Notes: generated from the sequence alone by a model not told the origin. Shown: positions 26,365 through 36,444, counted from the stretch's first letter. The stretch is DNA of 64,000 nucleotides from Ectothiorhodospira shaposhnikovii (GCF_022227765.1 NZ_JAJMLZ010000001.1:372001-436000), one strand, 5' to 3'. Numbers and translations are program-made.

Positions 26365-26610
26365 CAGGCTCTTGAAATCGGACTCACGGCGCGGCAGTTC
26401 AATGCCACCGCCATCCACCTCAAGGGCAAGATCGCCTCGATCAAGGAGCGCCGCCGCAAGCGATTTCGTGCGCAGTTCGATCTGGCAGCCAACGGCTATG
26501 CGTCGCTTGATGAATGGCGCACAGAGTGGCGCCGCGCCCGCTCTGACCAGTTCTTGGTGCTGGGCTCCAAGGGCGAGACCGGCGGTTGTCAGCGTTTGCG
26601 TACCAGCTGA
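26365..26610 (+). pseudogene. Remnant of a TnpB-like (IS200/IS605 OrfB-type) transposase N-terminus
   Basis: Directly after the ybiT stop the same frame stays open for about 80 codons without a start. Its translation includes LTARQFNATAIHLKGKIASI and later FLVLGSKGETGGCQ, which recall the N-terminal ARQFN..R..L.GK..S and the F..GSK.ET.G.Q motif of TnpB-family proteins. Catalytic RuvC residues are absent because only the first tenth or so remains; the reading is cut by the 3' end of narI (stop at 26589). By-eye similarity only. Confidence 0.45.
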
Positions 26611-27266
26611 TAGGTCCGTCCCAGGTACGATACCGGTGCACTCCAGACATGGACCAGACGGGTGAAGGGAAACACCAGGAAGAGGGTGAGTCCCAGGAAA
26701 ATGTGGAGCTTGAAGATCCAGTTGGTATCGGCGATCAGGGCGGCGGCGCCCGACTGGAACGTGACGATGTGCTGGGCCCAGCTTGCCAGTGCGACCATGT
26801 TGGCGCCATCCAGGTGCGTCATGGAGATGGGCAGGGTAATGAGGCCCAGGATCAGTTGTACGTAGAGCAGGATCAGGATGAAGTTGTCCGCCCTGCTACT
26901 GGTGGCCTGGATGCGCGGGTCGGTAAGACGCCGGTGCAGCAGCATGGTCAGACCAATGAAGCAGATGATGCCGAAAATGCCGCCGACAATGATGGCCAGC
27001 AACTGCTTGGTTTCGGTGGACAGGCCCAGGGCATGGTAGACCGCGGGTGGCGTCAGCAGGCCGAACAGGTGGCCGAAGAACAGCAGCAGGATGCCTACAT
27101 GAAAGAGGTTGCTGGCCAGACGCATGTTGGCGGTGCGCAGAAACTGACTGGACTGACTCTTCCAGGTGAACTGATCCCGCTCGAAACGGATCAGGGAGCC
27201 CAGCAGGAAGACACTCAGGGCCACGTAGGGATAGTAACCGAATATGAGTTCGTGCATGTAGTTCAT
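26589..27266 (-). CDS. narI: Respiratory nitrate reductase gamma subunit
   Basis: 225 residues from ATG 27266, overlapping the narJ stop by one base. Membrane cytochrome b subunit that oxidises quinol and passes electrons to NarH. Five hydrophobic segments, with HELIFGYYPYVALSVFLLG as the first, ILLLFFGHLFGLL as the second, and the last near residue 185-205. His residues suited to the two b haems are seen in helices 2 (GHLFG) and 5. Last gene of the nar operon; a transposase remnant lies right behind it. Confidence 0.95.
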   Translation of the reverse strand: MNYMHELIFGYYPYVALSVFLLGSLIRFERDQFTWKSQSSQFLRTANMRLASNLFHVGILLLFFGHLFGLLTPPAVYHALGLSTETKQLLAIIVGGIFGIICFIGLTMLLHRRLTDPRIQATSSRADNFILILLYVQLILGLITLPISMTHLDGANMVALASWAQHIVTFQSGAAALIADTNWIFKLHIFLGLTLFLVFPFTRLVHVWSAPVSYLGRTYQLVRKR

Positions 27267-27988
27267 CACTGCCGTCCTCCAGAGTCGATCGATAACGCAG
27301 TCACGCGGTGCCCGGGATACGGTCGTTGCACCAGGGGGTGCTCGTGGCGGGTGTCCTGATTCCCGCAGGGGGCGGCGCCCATGAATCTCACGGCCTCTTC
27401 CTCCCATGCCCTGTCCATGTTCACCAGACTCTCATCCGGACCTTCCGTGGCCGCCTGGTTCCGAATGTCCCGCAGATCCTCGCGTGCCTCGGTCAAGGTT
27501 TCCAGGGCCTGGAACAACACGTGGTAGGGGCTGTTGAGTTTTTCCAGCCTGGCCCCCACCAGCGTGATCACGGGCAGGGCATCACCCAGCAGCGAGCGTG
27601 CCTGATCCGGCGGCAGGACGGAGAGGAACTCCAGGAACAACGGCAGATAGTCGGGTAGTTCCCTGGCATCCAGCTTCATGCCATGGCGTTCATACAGGTC
27701 CATCAGGTCCACCATGGCCTGTCCCCGGTCCCGGGACTCGCCATGCACGTGTTCGAATAGATGCAGGGACAGTGCACGCCCCCGATCGAACAACGCCACA
27801 TAGCGTTCCTGCAGTGCGTACAGGTCCGTATGCAGGTAGTCGTCCATGAATGTCCGCAGCGCCTCCCGCCGCGCCGGGGGAATGGCCCCCTCCTGATCGA
27901 TGATGGATGTCAGGGTCCCCATGGCTTGCTGCAGCGCCTCGTCGGGGTAGCACAGCAGACAGGAGATGAGCTTGAGTGTCTTTTGCAT
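27266..27988 (-). CDS. narJ: Nitrate reductase assembly chaperone
   Basis: 240 residues from ATG 27988, chosen because AGGAG lies eight bases upstream; an earlier ATG at 28006 overlaps the narH stop (ATGA) but has no such site. All-helical TorD/NarJ-type chaperone, YPDEALQQAM near the start and LPDYLPLFLEFLS about residue 110, the family hallmark. It inserts the molybdenum cofactor and iron-sulfur clusters into NarG before membrane attachment. Not part of the final enzyme. Confidence 0.94.
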   Translation of the reverse strand: MQKTLKLISCLLCYPDEALQQAMGTLTSIIDQEGAIPPARREALRTFMDDYLHTDLYALQERYVALFDRGRALSLHLFEHVHGESRDRGQAMVDLMDLYERHGMKLDARELPDYLPLFLEFLSVLPPDQARSLLGDALPVITLVGARLEKLNSPYHVLFQALETLTEAREDLRDIRNQAATEGPDESLVNMDRAWEEEAVRFMGAAPCGNQDTRHEHPLVQRPYPGHRVTALSIDSGGRQ

Positions 27989-28002
27989 GGGTCTTGCTCC
28001 TG

Positions 28003-29553
28003 TCATGAGCGGGGTGGCTCAACCTTGATCGGCGGCATGCGGCGATCCGTGAGCGGCTTGTTGCCGAACAGGTTGTGACTACTGGCTCCATCGGCACAGC
28101 CGTTGCCGAAGCTGAAGCCGCAACCACCGCGTTCGCCGAGGGCGTCGTAGAGGGTGTCGGCATATTCCCGGTGACTGGTGGGGATGACGTAGCGATCCTC
28201 GTAGTTGGCGAGGGCCAGGAGACGGTACATGGCATCCACCTGGGATTCAGTCAGTTGGGCCACCTCCAGGGCCTCCGGCTCCGGTCTGCCTTCCACGGTC
28301 TTGCTGCGCATCCAGGCCCGCATGGCCAGCATGCGTTTGAGTGCCAGGGTCACGGGGGCCTCGTTGCCGCCCGTAAGCAGGTTGGCCAGGTAGCGCATCG
28401 GGATGCGCAGGGTTTCGACATCGGGGATGATGCCGTTGTGGCCCAGGGCACCGGATTCGCAGGCAGACTGAATGGGCGACAAGGGCGGCACATACCAGAC
28501 CATGGGCAGGGTGCGGTACTCCGGGTGCAGGGGGAAAGCGATCTGCCAGTCCATGGCGAGCTTGTAGATCGGCGAGCGACGGGCGGCCTCCAGCCAGGAT
28601 TCGGGAATCCCTTCCCGGCGCGCCAGGGTCTGGATGTCGGGATCTTCCGGATCCAGGAACATGTCCAGCTGAGCTTGGTAGAGGTCCGCGTGGCTTTCGG
28701 TGGCGGCGATCTCGCCGATGCGGTCGGCGTCGTAGAGCAGTACCCCCAGATAGCGGATGCGGCCGACACAGGTTTCGGCACACACGGTGGGCTGACCGTT
28801 TTCGATGCGAGGGTAGCAGAAGATGCACTTCTCCGATTTGCCGGTATGCCAGTTGTAGTAGATCTTCTTGTAGGGACAGCCGGAGACGCACATGCGCCAG
28901 CCCCGGCATTTATCCTGGTCGATGAGGACAATGCCGTCTTCCTCGCGCTTGTAGAGGGCGCCGCTGGGGCAGACGGCCACGCAGGCAGGGTTCAGGCAGT
29001 GTTCGCACAGGCGGGGCAGATACATCATGAAGGTGTTTTCAAAGGCCCCGTACATGTCCTTTTGCACCTGATCAAAGTTGTAGTCCCGGGAGCGTTTGCT
29101 GAACTCGGTGCCCAGGATCTCCTCCCAGTTGGGCCCCCATTCGATCTTGTCCATGGTCAGGCCGGTGATGGCCGAGTAGGGTCTGGCCATCGGCATGGTC
29201 CCGGACTCGGGCGCGTTTTGCAGATTCGCATAGTGATAGTCCCAGGGCTCGTAGTACTCGTCGATCTGGGGCATATCCGGATTGGCAAAGATATTGGACA
29301 GCACCTTCCAGCGGGCGCCCATCGCCGGGACGATGCCGCCGTCCCGGCGCCGATGCCAGCCTCCCTTCCAGCGCCCCTGGTTTTCCCATTCCCTGGGGTA
29401 GCCGATCCCCGGTTTGGTTTCCACATTGTTGAACCAGGCGTATTCCATGCCGTCCCGGGACGTCCACACGTTCTTGCAGGTCACCGAACAGGTGTGGCAT
29501 CCGATGCACTTGTCCAGATTCAGGACCATGGCGATCTGGGCACGTATCTTCAT
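28003..29553 (-). CDS. narH: Respiratory nitrate reductase beta subunit
   Basis: 516 residues. Electron-transfer subunit with four Cys clusters: CIGCHTCSVTCKNVW near residue 16, CEHCLNPACVAVCP about 185, CRGWRMCVSGCPYKK about 217 (Trp in place of a Cys, as expected for the [3Fe-4S] cluster), and CIFCYPR with CAETCVGR about 245-265. It bridges NarG to the haem subunit NarI on the cytoplasmic side. One base separates it from narG, and AGGAGG lies inside the narG 3' end, eight bases before the ATG. Confidence 0.97.
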   Translation of the reverse strand: MKIRAQIAMVLNLDKCIGCHTCSVTCKNVWTSRDGMEYAWFNNVETKPGIGYPREWENQGRWKGGWHRRRDGGIVPAMGARWKVLSNIFANPDMPQIDEYYEPWDYHYANLQNAPESGTMPMARPYSAITGLTMDKIEWGPNWEEILGTEFSKRSRDYNFDQVQKDMYGAFENTFMMYLPRLCEHCLNPACVAVCPSGALYKREEDGIVLIDQDKCRGWRMCVSGCPYKKIYYNWHTGKSEKCIFCYPRIENGQPTVCAETCVGRIRYLGVLLYDADRIGEIAATESHADLYQAQLDMFLDPEDPDIQTLARREGIPESWLEAARRSPIYKLAMDWQIAFPLHPEYRTLPMVWYVPPLSPIQSACESGALGHNGIIPDVETLRIPMRYLANLLTGGNEAPVTLALKRMLAMRAWMRSKTVEGRPEPEALEVAQLTESQVDAMYRLLALANYEDRYVIPTSHREYADTLYDALGERGGCGFSFGNGCADGASSHNLFGNKPLTDRRMPPIKVEPPRS

Positions 29554-29554
29554 T

Positions 29555-32500
29555 TCAGCGATCCTCCTGCTCGGGCTGTGGTATCCCGGTGGCCTGATCC
29601 ATCCAGTTCACCCGACGCATCTTGCGGATGATGACAAAATCATCCCGGTTGGCCCCCACCGTGCCGTAGTAGTTGAAGCCGTAGCTGAGCTGGGCATAAC
29701 CACCGATCATGTGGGTGGGCTTGAGCACGGTGCGGGTGACCGAGTTGTGAATGCCACCACGGGTGCCGGTGAGTACGGATCCCGGGGTATTCACGATCTT
29801 TTCCTGTGCGTGGTACATCATGCACATGCCTTCCGGTACCCGCTGACTGACCACGGCCCGGGCGGCGATGGCACCGTTGGCATTGAAGGCGTCGATCCAG
29901 TCGTTGTCCTCGATGCCGGCCTTTTGGGCATCCACCTCGCTCATCCAGATGATGGGACCGCCTCGGGACAGGGTGAGCATGAGCAGGTTGTCGGTATAGG
30001 TGCTGTGGATACCCCATTTCTGGTGAGGGGTGATGAAGTTCAGTACCACCTGGGGACTGCCGTCGCCGTATTGGTCTCCCAGGCAATCGATGGTCTTCAT
30101 GTCCACCGGTGGTCGATACACGCACAGGGGTTCTCCGAAGGCCCGCATCCAGGGGTGATCCTGGTAGAAGTGCTGGCGCCCCGTGAGTGTGCGCCACGGG
30201 ATCAGTTCGTGGACGTTGGTGTAGCCGGCGTTGTAGGACACCTTCTCGTCCTCCAGCCCCGACCAGGTGGGGGAGGAGATGATCTTGCGGGGTTGGGCAA
30301 CGATATCCGCGAAGCGGATCTTTTCGTGCTCCTTGGGCCGGGCCAGATGGGTGTGATCCCGGCCGGTGATCCGTGACAGGGCCTCCCAGGCCTTCACGGC
30401 CACATGACCGTTGGTTTCCGGTGCCAGCATGAGCACCGTCTCGGCCGCCTGGATATCCGTTTCGATCCTGGGCATGCCCTGGCTCACGCCGGGCTCCTCG
30501 ACCCGCAGGTTCAGATCGCCCAGTGCCGCCACTTCTGCTTCGGTGTTCCACTGGATTCCCTTGCCGCCGTTGCCGGCCTTGGTCATGAGGGGACCCAGGG
30601 CGGTGAACTTGCGATAGGTGGACGGATAATCCCGCTCCACTTCCACCAGCGCCGGGAGGGTCTTGCCCGGCACCGGATCGCATTCTCCCCGCTTCCAGTC
30701 GGCCACGCTCAGGGGCTGACCCAGTTCGGTGGGGGTGTCGTGGAGCAGGGGCAGGGTGACAATGTCCTTTTCCACCCCCAGATGTCCCTGGCAGACCTCC
30801 GAGAAGCGTTTGGCAATGCCCTTGAAGATGTCCCAGTCCGTTCGGGATTCCCAGGCCGGGTCCACCGCGGCGGTCAGCGGGTGGATGAAGGGATGCATGT
30901 CCGAGGTATTGAGATCGTGCTTTTCGTACCAGGTGGCCGTGGGCAGGACGATGTCCGAGTACATGCAGGTGGTGGACATGCGAAAGTCCAGGGTCACCAG
31001 CAGGTCCAGCTTGCCCTCCATGGGGACATCCCGCCAGGTGACTTCTTCCGGACGCTCCATCGGGTGATCCGGATGGTCTTCCTGCAGGATGCCGTGGCGG
31101 GTGCCCAGCAGGTACTTGAGCATATATTCATGACCCTTGGCGGAGGCACCCAGCAGATTGGAGCGCCAGACGAAGAGGTTGCGAGGCACATTGGCCGGGT
31201 TGTCCGGATCCTCGAAGGCAAAACCCAGTTCCCCGGACTTGAGCTGTTCCACCACATGGTCGGCGCTGCTCCTGCCGGCCGCCTGGGCGTCACGGCAGAT
31301 CTCCAGCGGGTTTTTCGACAGTTGCGGGGCGCTGGGCAGCCAGCCCATGCGAACGGCACGCAGGTTGTAGTCGATCTGGGTGCCGGTCCAGTCCTGGTCG
31401 GAAGCCAGGGGGGAGAGGATCTCGCGCATGGACAGCTTTTCATGACGCCACTGGCTGGAGTGGATGTAGAAGAAGGACGTGCTGTTCATGTGGCGGGGCG
31501 GACGATGCCAGTCCAGGGCAAAGGCCAGCGGTAGCCAGCCGGTTTGCGGGCGGAGCTTTTCCTGGCCCACATAGTGGGACCAGCCGCCGCCGCTCCGGCC
31601 GATGCAGCCGCACATCATCAGCATGTTGATGATGCCCCGGTAGTTCATGTCCATGTGGTACCAGTGGTTCATCGCCGCGCCGATGATGACCATGGAGCGG
31701 CCGTGGGTCCGGTGGGCGTTCTGAGCGAACTGCCGGGCCACGGTGATGACCTGATCCCGCTTCACGCCGGTGATGCGCTCCTGCCAGGCGGGGGTGTAGG
31801 GGATATCGTCATCATAGCTGGACGCTACGTTTTCACCCCCAAGGCCTCGATCGATGCCGTAGTTGGCGCAACTCAGATCGAACACCGTGGCCACCAGGGC
31901 CTCGTCGCCGTTGGCCAGTTTCACCCGCTTGACGGGGACGTGACGGACCTGGATCGGGTCGTGGTCGGTATGGGTGAAATGGGGATGACGGGAGCCGCCG
32001 AAGTAGGGGAAGGCCACCGCCGCGACGTCTTCCCGGTCATTGATCAGGGTCAGGGCCAGGGTGACGTCCTCACCGCTGGCGGCATCCTTGGGTTCCAGGT
32101 TCCAGCGCCCCGCCCCCGGACCCTTTTCACCCCAGCGAAAGCCGATGGAGCCGTTGGGTACCACCAGTGTTTTTCCTGCCGCGTCATAGGCCAGGGTCTT
32201 CCATTCCGGGTTGTTGTCCTGGCCCAGGCCGCCCTTGAGATCCGCGGCCCGCAGCATGCGACCGGCCACATGATGGTCTCCCCGGGATTCGAGCATCACC
32301 AGACAGGGCATGTCGGTCTTTTCCCGGACATACCCGGTGAAATAATCACTGGGATTGTCCAGGTGGAATTCCTTCATGATCACATGGCCCATGGCCATGG
32401 CCAGTGCCGCGTCCGTGCCCTGCTTGGGATGCAGCCACAGGTCGGCGAACTTGGAGGCCTCGGAGTAGTCCGGACAGACCACGACGATCTTGGTGCCGCG

Positions 32501-33319
32501 GTAGCGCGCCTCGGTCATGAAGTGGGCATCCGGGGTACGGGTCTGGGGAACATTGGAGCCCCACATCATCAGGAAGCCGGCGTTGTACCAGTCTGCGGAT
32601 TCCGGCACATCCGTCTGTTCACCCCAGGTCTGGGGCGAGGAGGGGGGCAGGTCGCAGTACCAGTCGTAGAAGCTGCCGCAGGCACCGCCGATGAGGGACA
32701 AATAACGGGAGCCCGCCGCGTAGGACACCATGGACATGGCGGGGATGGGGGAGAAGCCGTAGATGCGGTCGGGGCCGTAGGCCTTGATGGTGTAGATGTT
32801 GGCGGCGGCGATCAGGGTGTTCACTTCCTCCCAGCGGCTGCGGACAAAGCCGCCCATGCCGCGGGCGGTCTTGTAGGCTCGGGCCTTGTCGGGATCTTCC
32901 ACGATGCTGCGCCAGGCCTCCACCGGATCGGCATGCTCCGCCAGGGCTTTACGCCAGAGCTGCAGCAGGCGGCTGCGGATCAGTGGGTATTTCACCCGGT
33001 TGGCGCTGTAAAGGTACCAGGAGTAACTGGCGCCGCGGGCACAGCCGCGGGGCTCATGATTGGGCAACTCGGCACGGGTTTGCGGGTAATCCGTCTGCTG
33101 GACCTCCCAGGTCACCAGACCGTTCTTGACATAGACCTTCCAGCTGCAGGATCCGGTGCAATTGACGCCGTGGGTGGAGCGCACCACCTTGTCATGTTGC
33201 CAGCGTTTGCGATAACCGTCTTCCCAGCGCCGGTCTTCCCGGGTCACGCTGCCGTGTCCTTCGGAAAACGTGCTTTCGACTTTCTTGAAAAAGGTCAGCC
33301 TGTCCAGCAAATGACTCAT
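29555..33319 (-). CDS. narG: Respiratory nitrate reductase alpha subunit
   Basis: 1254 residues, a full-length membrane-type NarG. It reduces nitrate to nitrite at a bis-molybdopterin guanine dinucleotide centre in the cytoplasm. The N-terminal FS0 cluster ligands are seen in HGVNCTGSCSWKVY (about 50-63), where His replaces a Cys as in NarG; EVQQTDYP and EPRGCARGASYSW follow. The Mo ligand region LIGGACGSFYDWYCDLPPSS is near 205-225. No Tat signal, only the short NarG-type leader. AGGAGG lies eight bases before the ATG. Together with NarHJI it makes a quinol:nitrate oxidoreductase. Confidence 0.97.
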   Translation of the reverse strand: MSHLLDRLTFFKKVESTFSEGHGSVTREDRRWEDGYRKRWQHDKVVRSTHGVNCTGSCSWKVYVKNGLVTWEVQQTDYPQTRAELPNHEPRGCARGASYSWYLYSANRVKYPLIRSRLLQLWRKALAEHADPVEAWRSIVEDPDKARAYKTARGMGGFVRSRWEEVNTLIAAANIYTIKAYGPDRIYGFSPIPAMSMVSYAAGSRYLSLIGGACGSFYDWYCDLPPSSPQTWGEQTDVPESADWYNAGFLMMWGSNVPQTRTPDAHFMTEARYRGTKIVVVCPDYSEASKFADLWLHPKQGTDAALAMAMGHVIMKEFHLDNPSDYFTGYVREKTDMPCLVMLESRGDHHVAGRMLRAADLKGGLGQDNNPEWKTLAYDAAGKTLVVPNGSIGFRWGEKGPGAGRWNLEPKDAASGEDVTLALTLINDREDVAAVAFPYFGGSRHPHFTHTDHDPIQVRHVPVKRVKLANGDEALVATVFDLSCANYGIDRGLGGENVASSYDDDIPYTPAWQERITGVKRDQVITVARQFAQNAHRTHGRSMVIIGAAMNHWYHMDMNYRGIINMLMMCGCIGRSGGGWSHYVGQEKLRPQTGWLPLAFALDWHRPPRHMNSTSFFYIHSSQWRHEKLSMREILSPLASDQDWTGTQIDYNLRAVRMGWLPSAPQLSKNPLEICRDAQAAGRSSADHVVEQLKSGELGFAFEDPDNPANVPRNLFVWRSNLLGASAKGHEYMLKYLLGTRHGILQEDHPDHPMERPEEVTWRDVPMEGKLDLLVTLDFRMSTTCMYSDIVLPTATWYEKHDLNTSDMHPFIHPLTAAVDPAWESRTDWDIFKGIAKRFSEVCQGHLGVEKDIVTLPLLHDTPTELGQPLSVADWKRGECDPVPGKTLPALVEVERDYPSTYRKFTALGPLMTKAGNGGKGIQWNTEAEVAALGDLNLRVEEPGVSQGMPRIETDIQAAETVLMLAPETNGHVAVKAWEALSRITGRDHTHLARPKEHEKIRFADIVAQPRKIISSPTWSGLEDEKVSYNAGYTNVHELIPWRTLTGRQHFYQDHPWMRAFGEPLCVYRPPVDMKTIDCLGDQYGDGSPQVVLNFITPHQKWGIHSTYTDNLLMLTLSRGGPIIWMSEVDAQKAGIEDNDWIDAFNANGAIAARAVVSQRVPEGMCMMYHAQEKIVNTPGSVLTGTRGGIHNSVTRTVLKPTHMIGGYAQLSYGFNYYGTVGANRDDFVIIRKMRRVNWMDQATGIPQPEQEDR

Positions 33320-33335
33320 GGGATATTCCTCCTGT

Positions 33336-33364
33336 GGCCGATGCCGTGATGGCGTTCATCGGCC
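33336..33364. other. Hairpin in the narK2-narG gap
   Basis: GGCCGATG at 33336-33343 pairs with CATCGGCC at 33357-33364 within the 70-base gap between narK2 and narG. Without a T run; more likely an mRNA processing or stability hairpin that separates transporter from reductase message than a full terminator. Confidence 0.4.
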
Positions 33365-33389
33365 CATTGCTGTGAAGCGTCCATGGCTT

Positions 33390-34994
33390 TCAAGGATTCT
33401 TCACATAGGCGTTGCGACGCAGGTAGAACCACCAGTTGAGCACCATGCACAGGGCATAGAAGACGGCGAAGCCGTACATGGCATTCTCGGGGGTGCCGGC
33501 GCGGATCTGCTCACCGATCACCATCGGGGCGACGAAGGCGCCGTAGGCGGCCACCGCCGAGGTCCAGCCCAGTACCGGACCGGCCTGTTCACGGTTGAAG
33601 ATGATGCCGATGCTGCGGAAGGTGGAACCGTTACCGATGCCGGTGGCGGCGAAGATCAGGATGAACAGCAGCAAAAAGGGCAGGAAATACTGTTCCGGCG
33701 TGGGTGACTGATAGGCCAGCATCATGATGTAGCCTGCAGCCACCGAGGCCGCCACCATCACCCCGGCGATGATCTGGGTGACGATGGACCCGCCCATCCT
33801 GTCCGAGATCCAGCCGCCGACCGGGCGTACCAGGGCACCGACGAAGGGCCCCATCCAGGCATAGGTCATGGCCGAGGGTGCATTGGGATTGGCCACCCGC
33901 ACCATCACGCCGTCGATCTCCACGGCACTGAAGCCGAAGATCACCGTGATGGACAGGGGCAAGGCCATGGAAAACCCGATGAAGGAACCGAAAGTGACGA
34001 TGTAGAGGATCGTCATGGACCAGGTGTGCCTGTCCTTGAAAATGGCGAACTGGCGGGCCGAGTTCTGGCCGATCCGCCCCGGCGTGGCCCGCATCAGTCC
34101 CAGGGTGAGCAGGATGATGAGCAGCATGGCCAGCCACATGTTGAGGATGCCGAGCCCCGTGGGAGGCGGCAGATAGAGCCACAGCCCGATCCCGGCGGTG
34201 ACAAAACCGATGGCATACAGCCCCAGAATGCGACTGAAGGCCGCCAGTGGGTGCCCCGGCTCGGGGGTGATGGGGCGCAGGTTGTTCATGCCGAACCAGG
34301 CGGCCATGACCAGGGGGGCGAGGATCACCACCCAGATGAAACCGGCATTCTGGATCCAGGTCTCGGTGCCGGCGGGGATACGCCCGATGAGGGTCCCGCT
34401 GTCGGACAGCAGGGTCATGGATCCCCCGGCGCCGATGAAGCCGAATAGGCCCACGGTCATGACCACCGGTATCAGGATCTGGGTGGTGGTGACGCCGAAG
34501 TTGCCCAGACCGGCATTCATGCCCAGGGCCAGCCCCTGACGGCTCTTGGGGAAGAAGGTGCTGATGTTGCTCATGGAGGCGGCAAAATTGCCGCCGCCGA
34601 TGCCCGACAGGAAGGCCAGCAACTGGAATGCCCATAACGGGGTATCCTGGCTTTGCAGGGCCAGACCGGCGCCCAGGGCCGGCAGGATCAGCAGTGCCGA
34701 GGTCAGGAACAGGGTATTGCGTCCGCCCGCCAGGCGAATCATGAACGATGCGGGGATGCGCAGGGTGGCGCCGGTGAGACCGGCGATGGCGGTCAGGGCG
34801 AAGAGTTCGGCGGGTTCAAAAGGAAAACCCAGGTTGATCATCTGCACCGTGATCATGCCCCACATGGTCCAGATGGCGAAGGCACAGAGCAGATTGGGTA
34901 TGGAGATCCAGAGATTTCGGTTGGCGATCCGTCGGCCCCGGGAGTCCCAGAAGGCCTTGTCTTCCACATTCCATTCCTTGATGTCGGCAGCCAT
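33390..34994 (-). CDS. Nitrate/nitrite transporter, NarK2 type
   Basis: 534 residues, major facilitator with about 12 membrane segments and a hydrophilic N-terminus (MAADIKEWNVEDKAFW) longer than that of the first porter. The nitrate signature FAASMSNISTFFPKSRQG followed by LGMNAGLGNFGV is near residue 140-170, and a second copy of the G-rich motif in the other half. NarK2 proteins exchange nitrate with nitrite. GGGAG precedes the ATG; 18 bases separate it from narK1. In several bacteria NarK1 and NarK2 are fused; here they are separate tandem genes. Confidence 0.92.
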   Translation of the reverse strand: MAADIKEWNVEDKAFWDSRGRRIANRNLWISIPNLLCAFAIWTMWGMITVQMINLGFPFEPAELFALTAIAGLTGATLRIPASFMIRLAGGRNTLFLTSALLILPALGAGLALQSQDTPLWAFQLLAFLSGIGGGNFAASMSNISTFFPKSRQGLALGMNAGLGNFGVTTTQILIPVVMTVGLFGFIGAGGSMTLLSDSGTLIGRIPAGTETWIQNAGFIWVVILAPLVMAAWFGMNNLRPITPEPGHPLAAFSRILGLYAIGFVTAGIGLWLYLPPPTGLGILNMWLAMLLIILLTLGLMRATPGRIGQNSARQFAIFKDRHTWSMTILYIVTFGSFIGFSMALPLSITVIFGFSAVEIDGVMVRVANPNAPSAMTYAWMGPFVGALVRPVGGWISDRMGGSIVTQIIAGVMVAASVAAGYIMMLAYQSPTPEQYFLPFLLLFILIFAATGIGNGSTFRSIGIIFNREQAGPVLGWTSAVAAYGAFVAPMVIGEQIRAGTPENAMYGFAVFYALCMVLNWWFYLRRNAYVKNP

Positions 34995-35012
34995 GACTTG
35001 ATCTCCCGAGGT

Positions 35013-36293
35013 TCATGCCTGGTCCGGTTGTGTGTCCGTCCGGGGGGGTGAGTGCCTTTCGGCAGTGCTTGTCGCCATGGGTTTGCGTTCGGTCCACCAC
35101 ATCCAGATCAGGGAGACGGCGGTGACGCCGAAGCAGAGCCACCAGACGATCTCGTTGAACTTGAAGATGTCCACCAGGACACCGAACATGATGGGCAGCA
35201 GAAAACCGCCTAGACCACCCACCAGGCCGACGGTGCCGGAGATGACGCCGATGTTGTTCGGGTATTCGTTGGAGATGTACTTGAACACGGAGGCCTTTCC
35301 CACGCCCCAGGCGATGCCGACGACGAACAGCAAGGCGGTGAACACCCACATGTCCAACTTGAGGGTCACATCCCATGCCTCGCCGTCGGTGCGGGGGATC
35401 ACCATGCGGGTTTCGGGATAGGCCATGAAGAACAGACAGATCAGGCTGGACCACATGACCCACCAGGTGACCCGGTGGGGACCGAAACGGTCGGAAAGCC
35501 AGCCTCCGGCGGCCCGTATTACCCCGGAGGGCAGCACGAAGATGGCCGCCAGCAGGGCGGCCAGTTGGATCCCGACGCCGTATTCACTGATGTAGTAGCG
35601 GGTCATCCACAGCGATACACCCACATAGCCACCGAAAACCAGGGAGTAGTACTGGCAGTACTTCCAGACCTTGGGATCCTTGAGTGCGGAGAGCTGTTCA
35701 CGGATGGTGATGGTCTTGGGGGCCAGGTGTTCCCTGGGTTCCCGGTAGGTGAGCAGCCAGTAGAGCAGGGCCATGATGGTCATCAAGATCGCGTAGACCT
35801 TGGGCACCATGGTCCAGCCGTAGATCACCACCAGGGTCGGGGCCACAAATTTGGTCACCGCGGCACCGGCGTTGCCGGCACCGAAGATGCCCATCGCAAA
35901 CCCTTGGTGTCGACGGTCGAACCAGCGGGCGGTGGCGGAGATGCCCACCGCAAAGGAGCCGCCGGCCACGCCCACGAACAGCCCGGCAACGAGCATGGCC
36001 CAATATTGCTCCAGGGTGGACACCATCCATACTGGAACAATGGTGGACAGCATGAGCAGGGTGAACACGATCCGCCCACCGAAGCGGTCGGTGAGCATGC
36101 CCAGGGGCAGGCGGATCAGGGCACCGGTGAGGATGGGAGTAGCCACCAGAATGCCGAACTGCGTGTCGGTCAGTCCCAGTTCCTGCTGGATGGGGACACC
36201 GATCACCGAGAACATGGTCCACACCGCGAAGCACACGGTGAAGGCCATGGTATTCATGGTGACGGCGGAGATCTGCTGTCGAGACAAGGCCAT
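35013..36293 (-). CDS. Nitrate transporter, NarK1 type
   Basis: 426 residues from ATG 36293 (GAGGGG just upstream). Major facilitator, about 12 membrane helices. The nitrate-binding pattern AGGSFAVGISATARWFDRRH with GIFGAGNAGAAV is near 105-145, and GLGGFLLPIMFG in the second half. NarK1-type porters are thought to import nitrate with protons, complementing the antiporter encoded next. First gene of the narK1-narK2-narGHJI operon. Confidence 0.93.
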   Translation of the reverse strand: MALSRQQISAVTMNTMAFTVCFAVWTMFSVIGVPIQQELGLTDTQFGILVATPILTGALIRLPLGMLTDRFGGRIVFTLLMLSTIVPVWMVSTLEQYWAMLVAGLFVGVAGGSFAVGISATARWFDRRHQGFAMGIFGAGNAGAAVTKFVAPTLVVIYGWTMVPKVYAILMTIMALLYWLLTYREPREHLAPKTITIREQLSALKDPKVWKYCQYYSLVFGGYVGVSLWMTRYYISEYGVGIQLAALLAAIFVLPSGVIRAAGGWLSDRFGPHRVTWWVMWSSLICLFFMAYPETRMVIPRTDGEAWDVTLKLDMWVFTALLFVVGIAWGVGKASVFKYISNEYPNNIGVISGTVGLVGGLGGFLLPIMFGVLVDIFKFNEIVWWLCFGVTAVSLIWMWWTERKPMATSTAERHSPPRTDTQPDQA

Positions 36294-36370
36294 GGAGCAC
36301 CCCTCATCCATGAACCATCGGGCGCGGAAACGGCATCCGCGGGGAAGAGGCTTGCAGGCGCCATAAGCTC

Positions 36371-36385
36371 ATGACGCTGTGTCAT
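36371..36385. promoter_or_regulatory. ATGAC-N5-GTCAT palindrome before narK1
   Basis: A perfect five-base inverted repeat with five-base spacer, about 80 bases before the narK1 ATG and next to an A/T-rich CTATAT stretch that could be a -10 element on the minus strand. Could be an operator; regulator unknown. Confidence 0.3.
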
Positions 36386-36444
36386 ATAGGCTAGATGCCC
36401 CAGGTACTGTTTCAAGGGCGATCGGGATTCCCCGTGCGGAGAGA

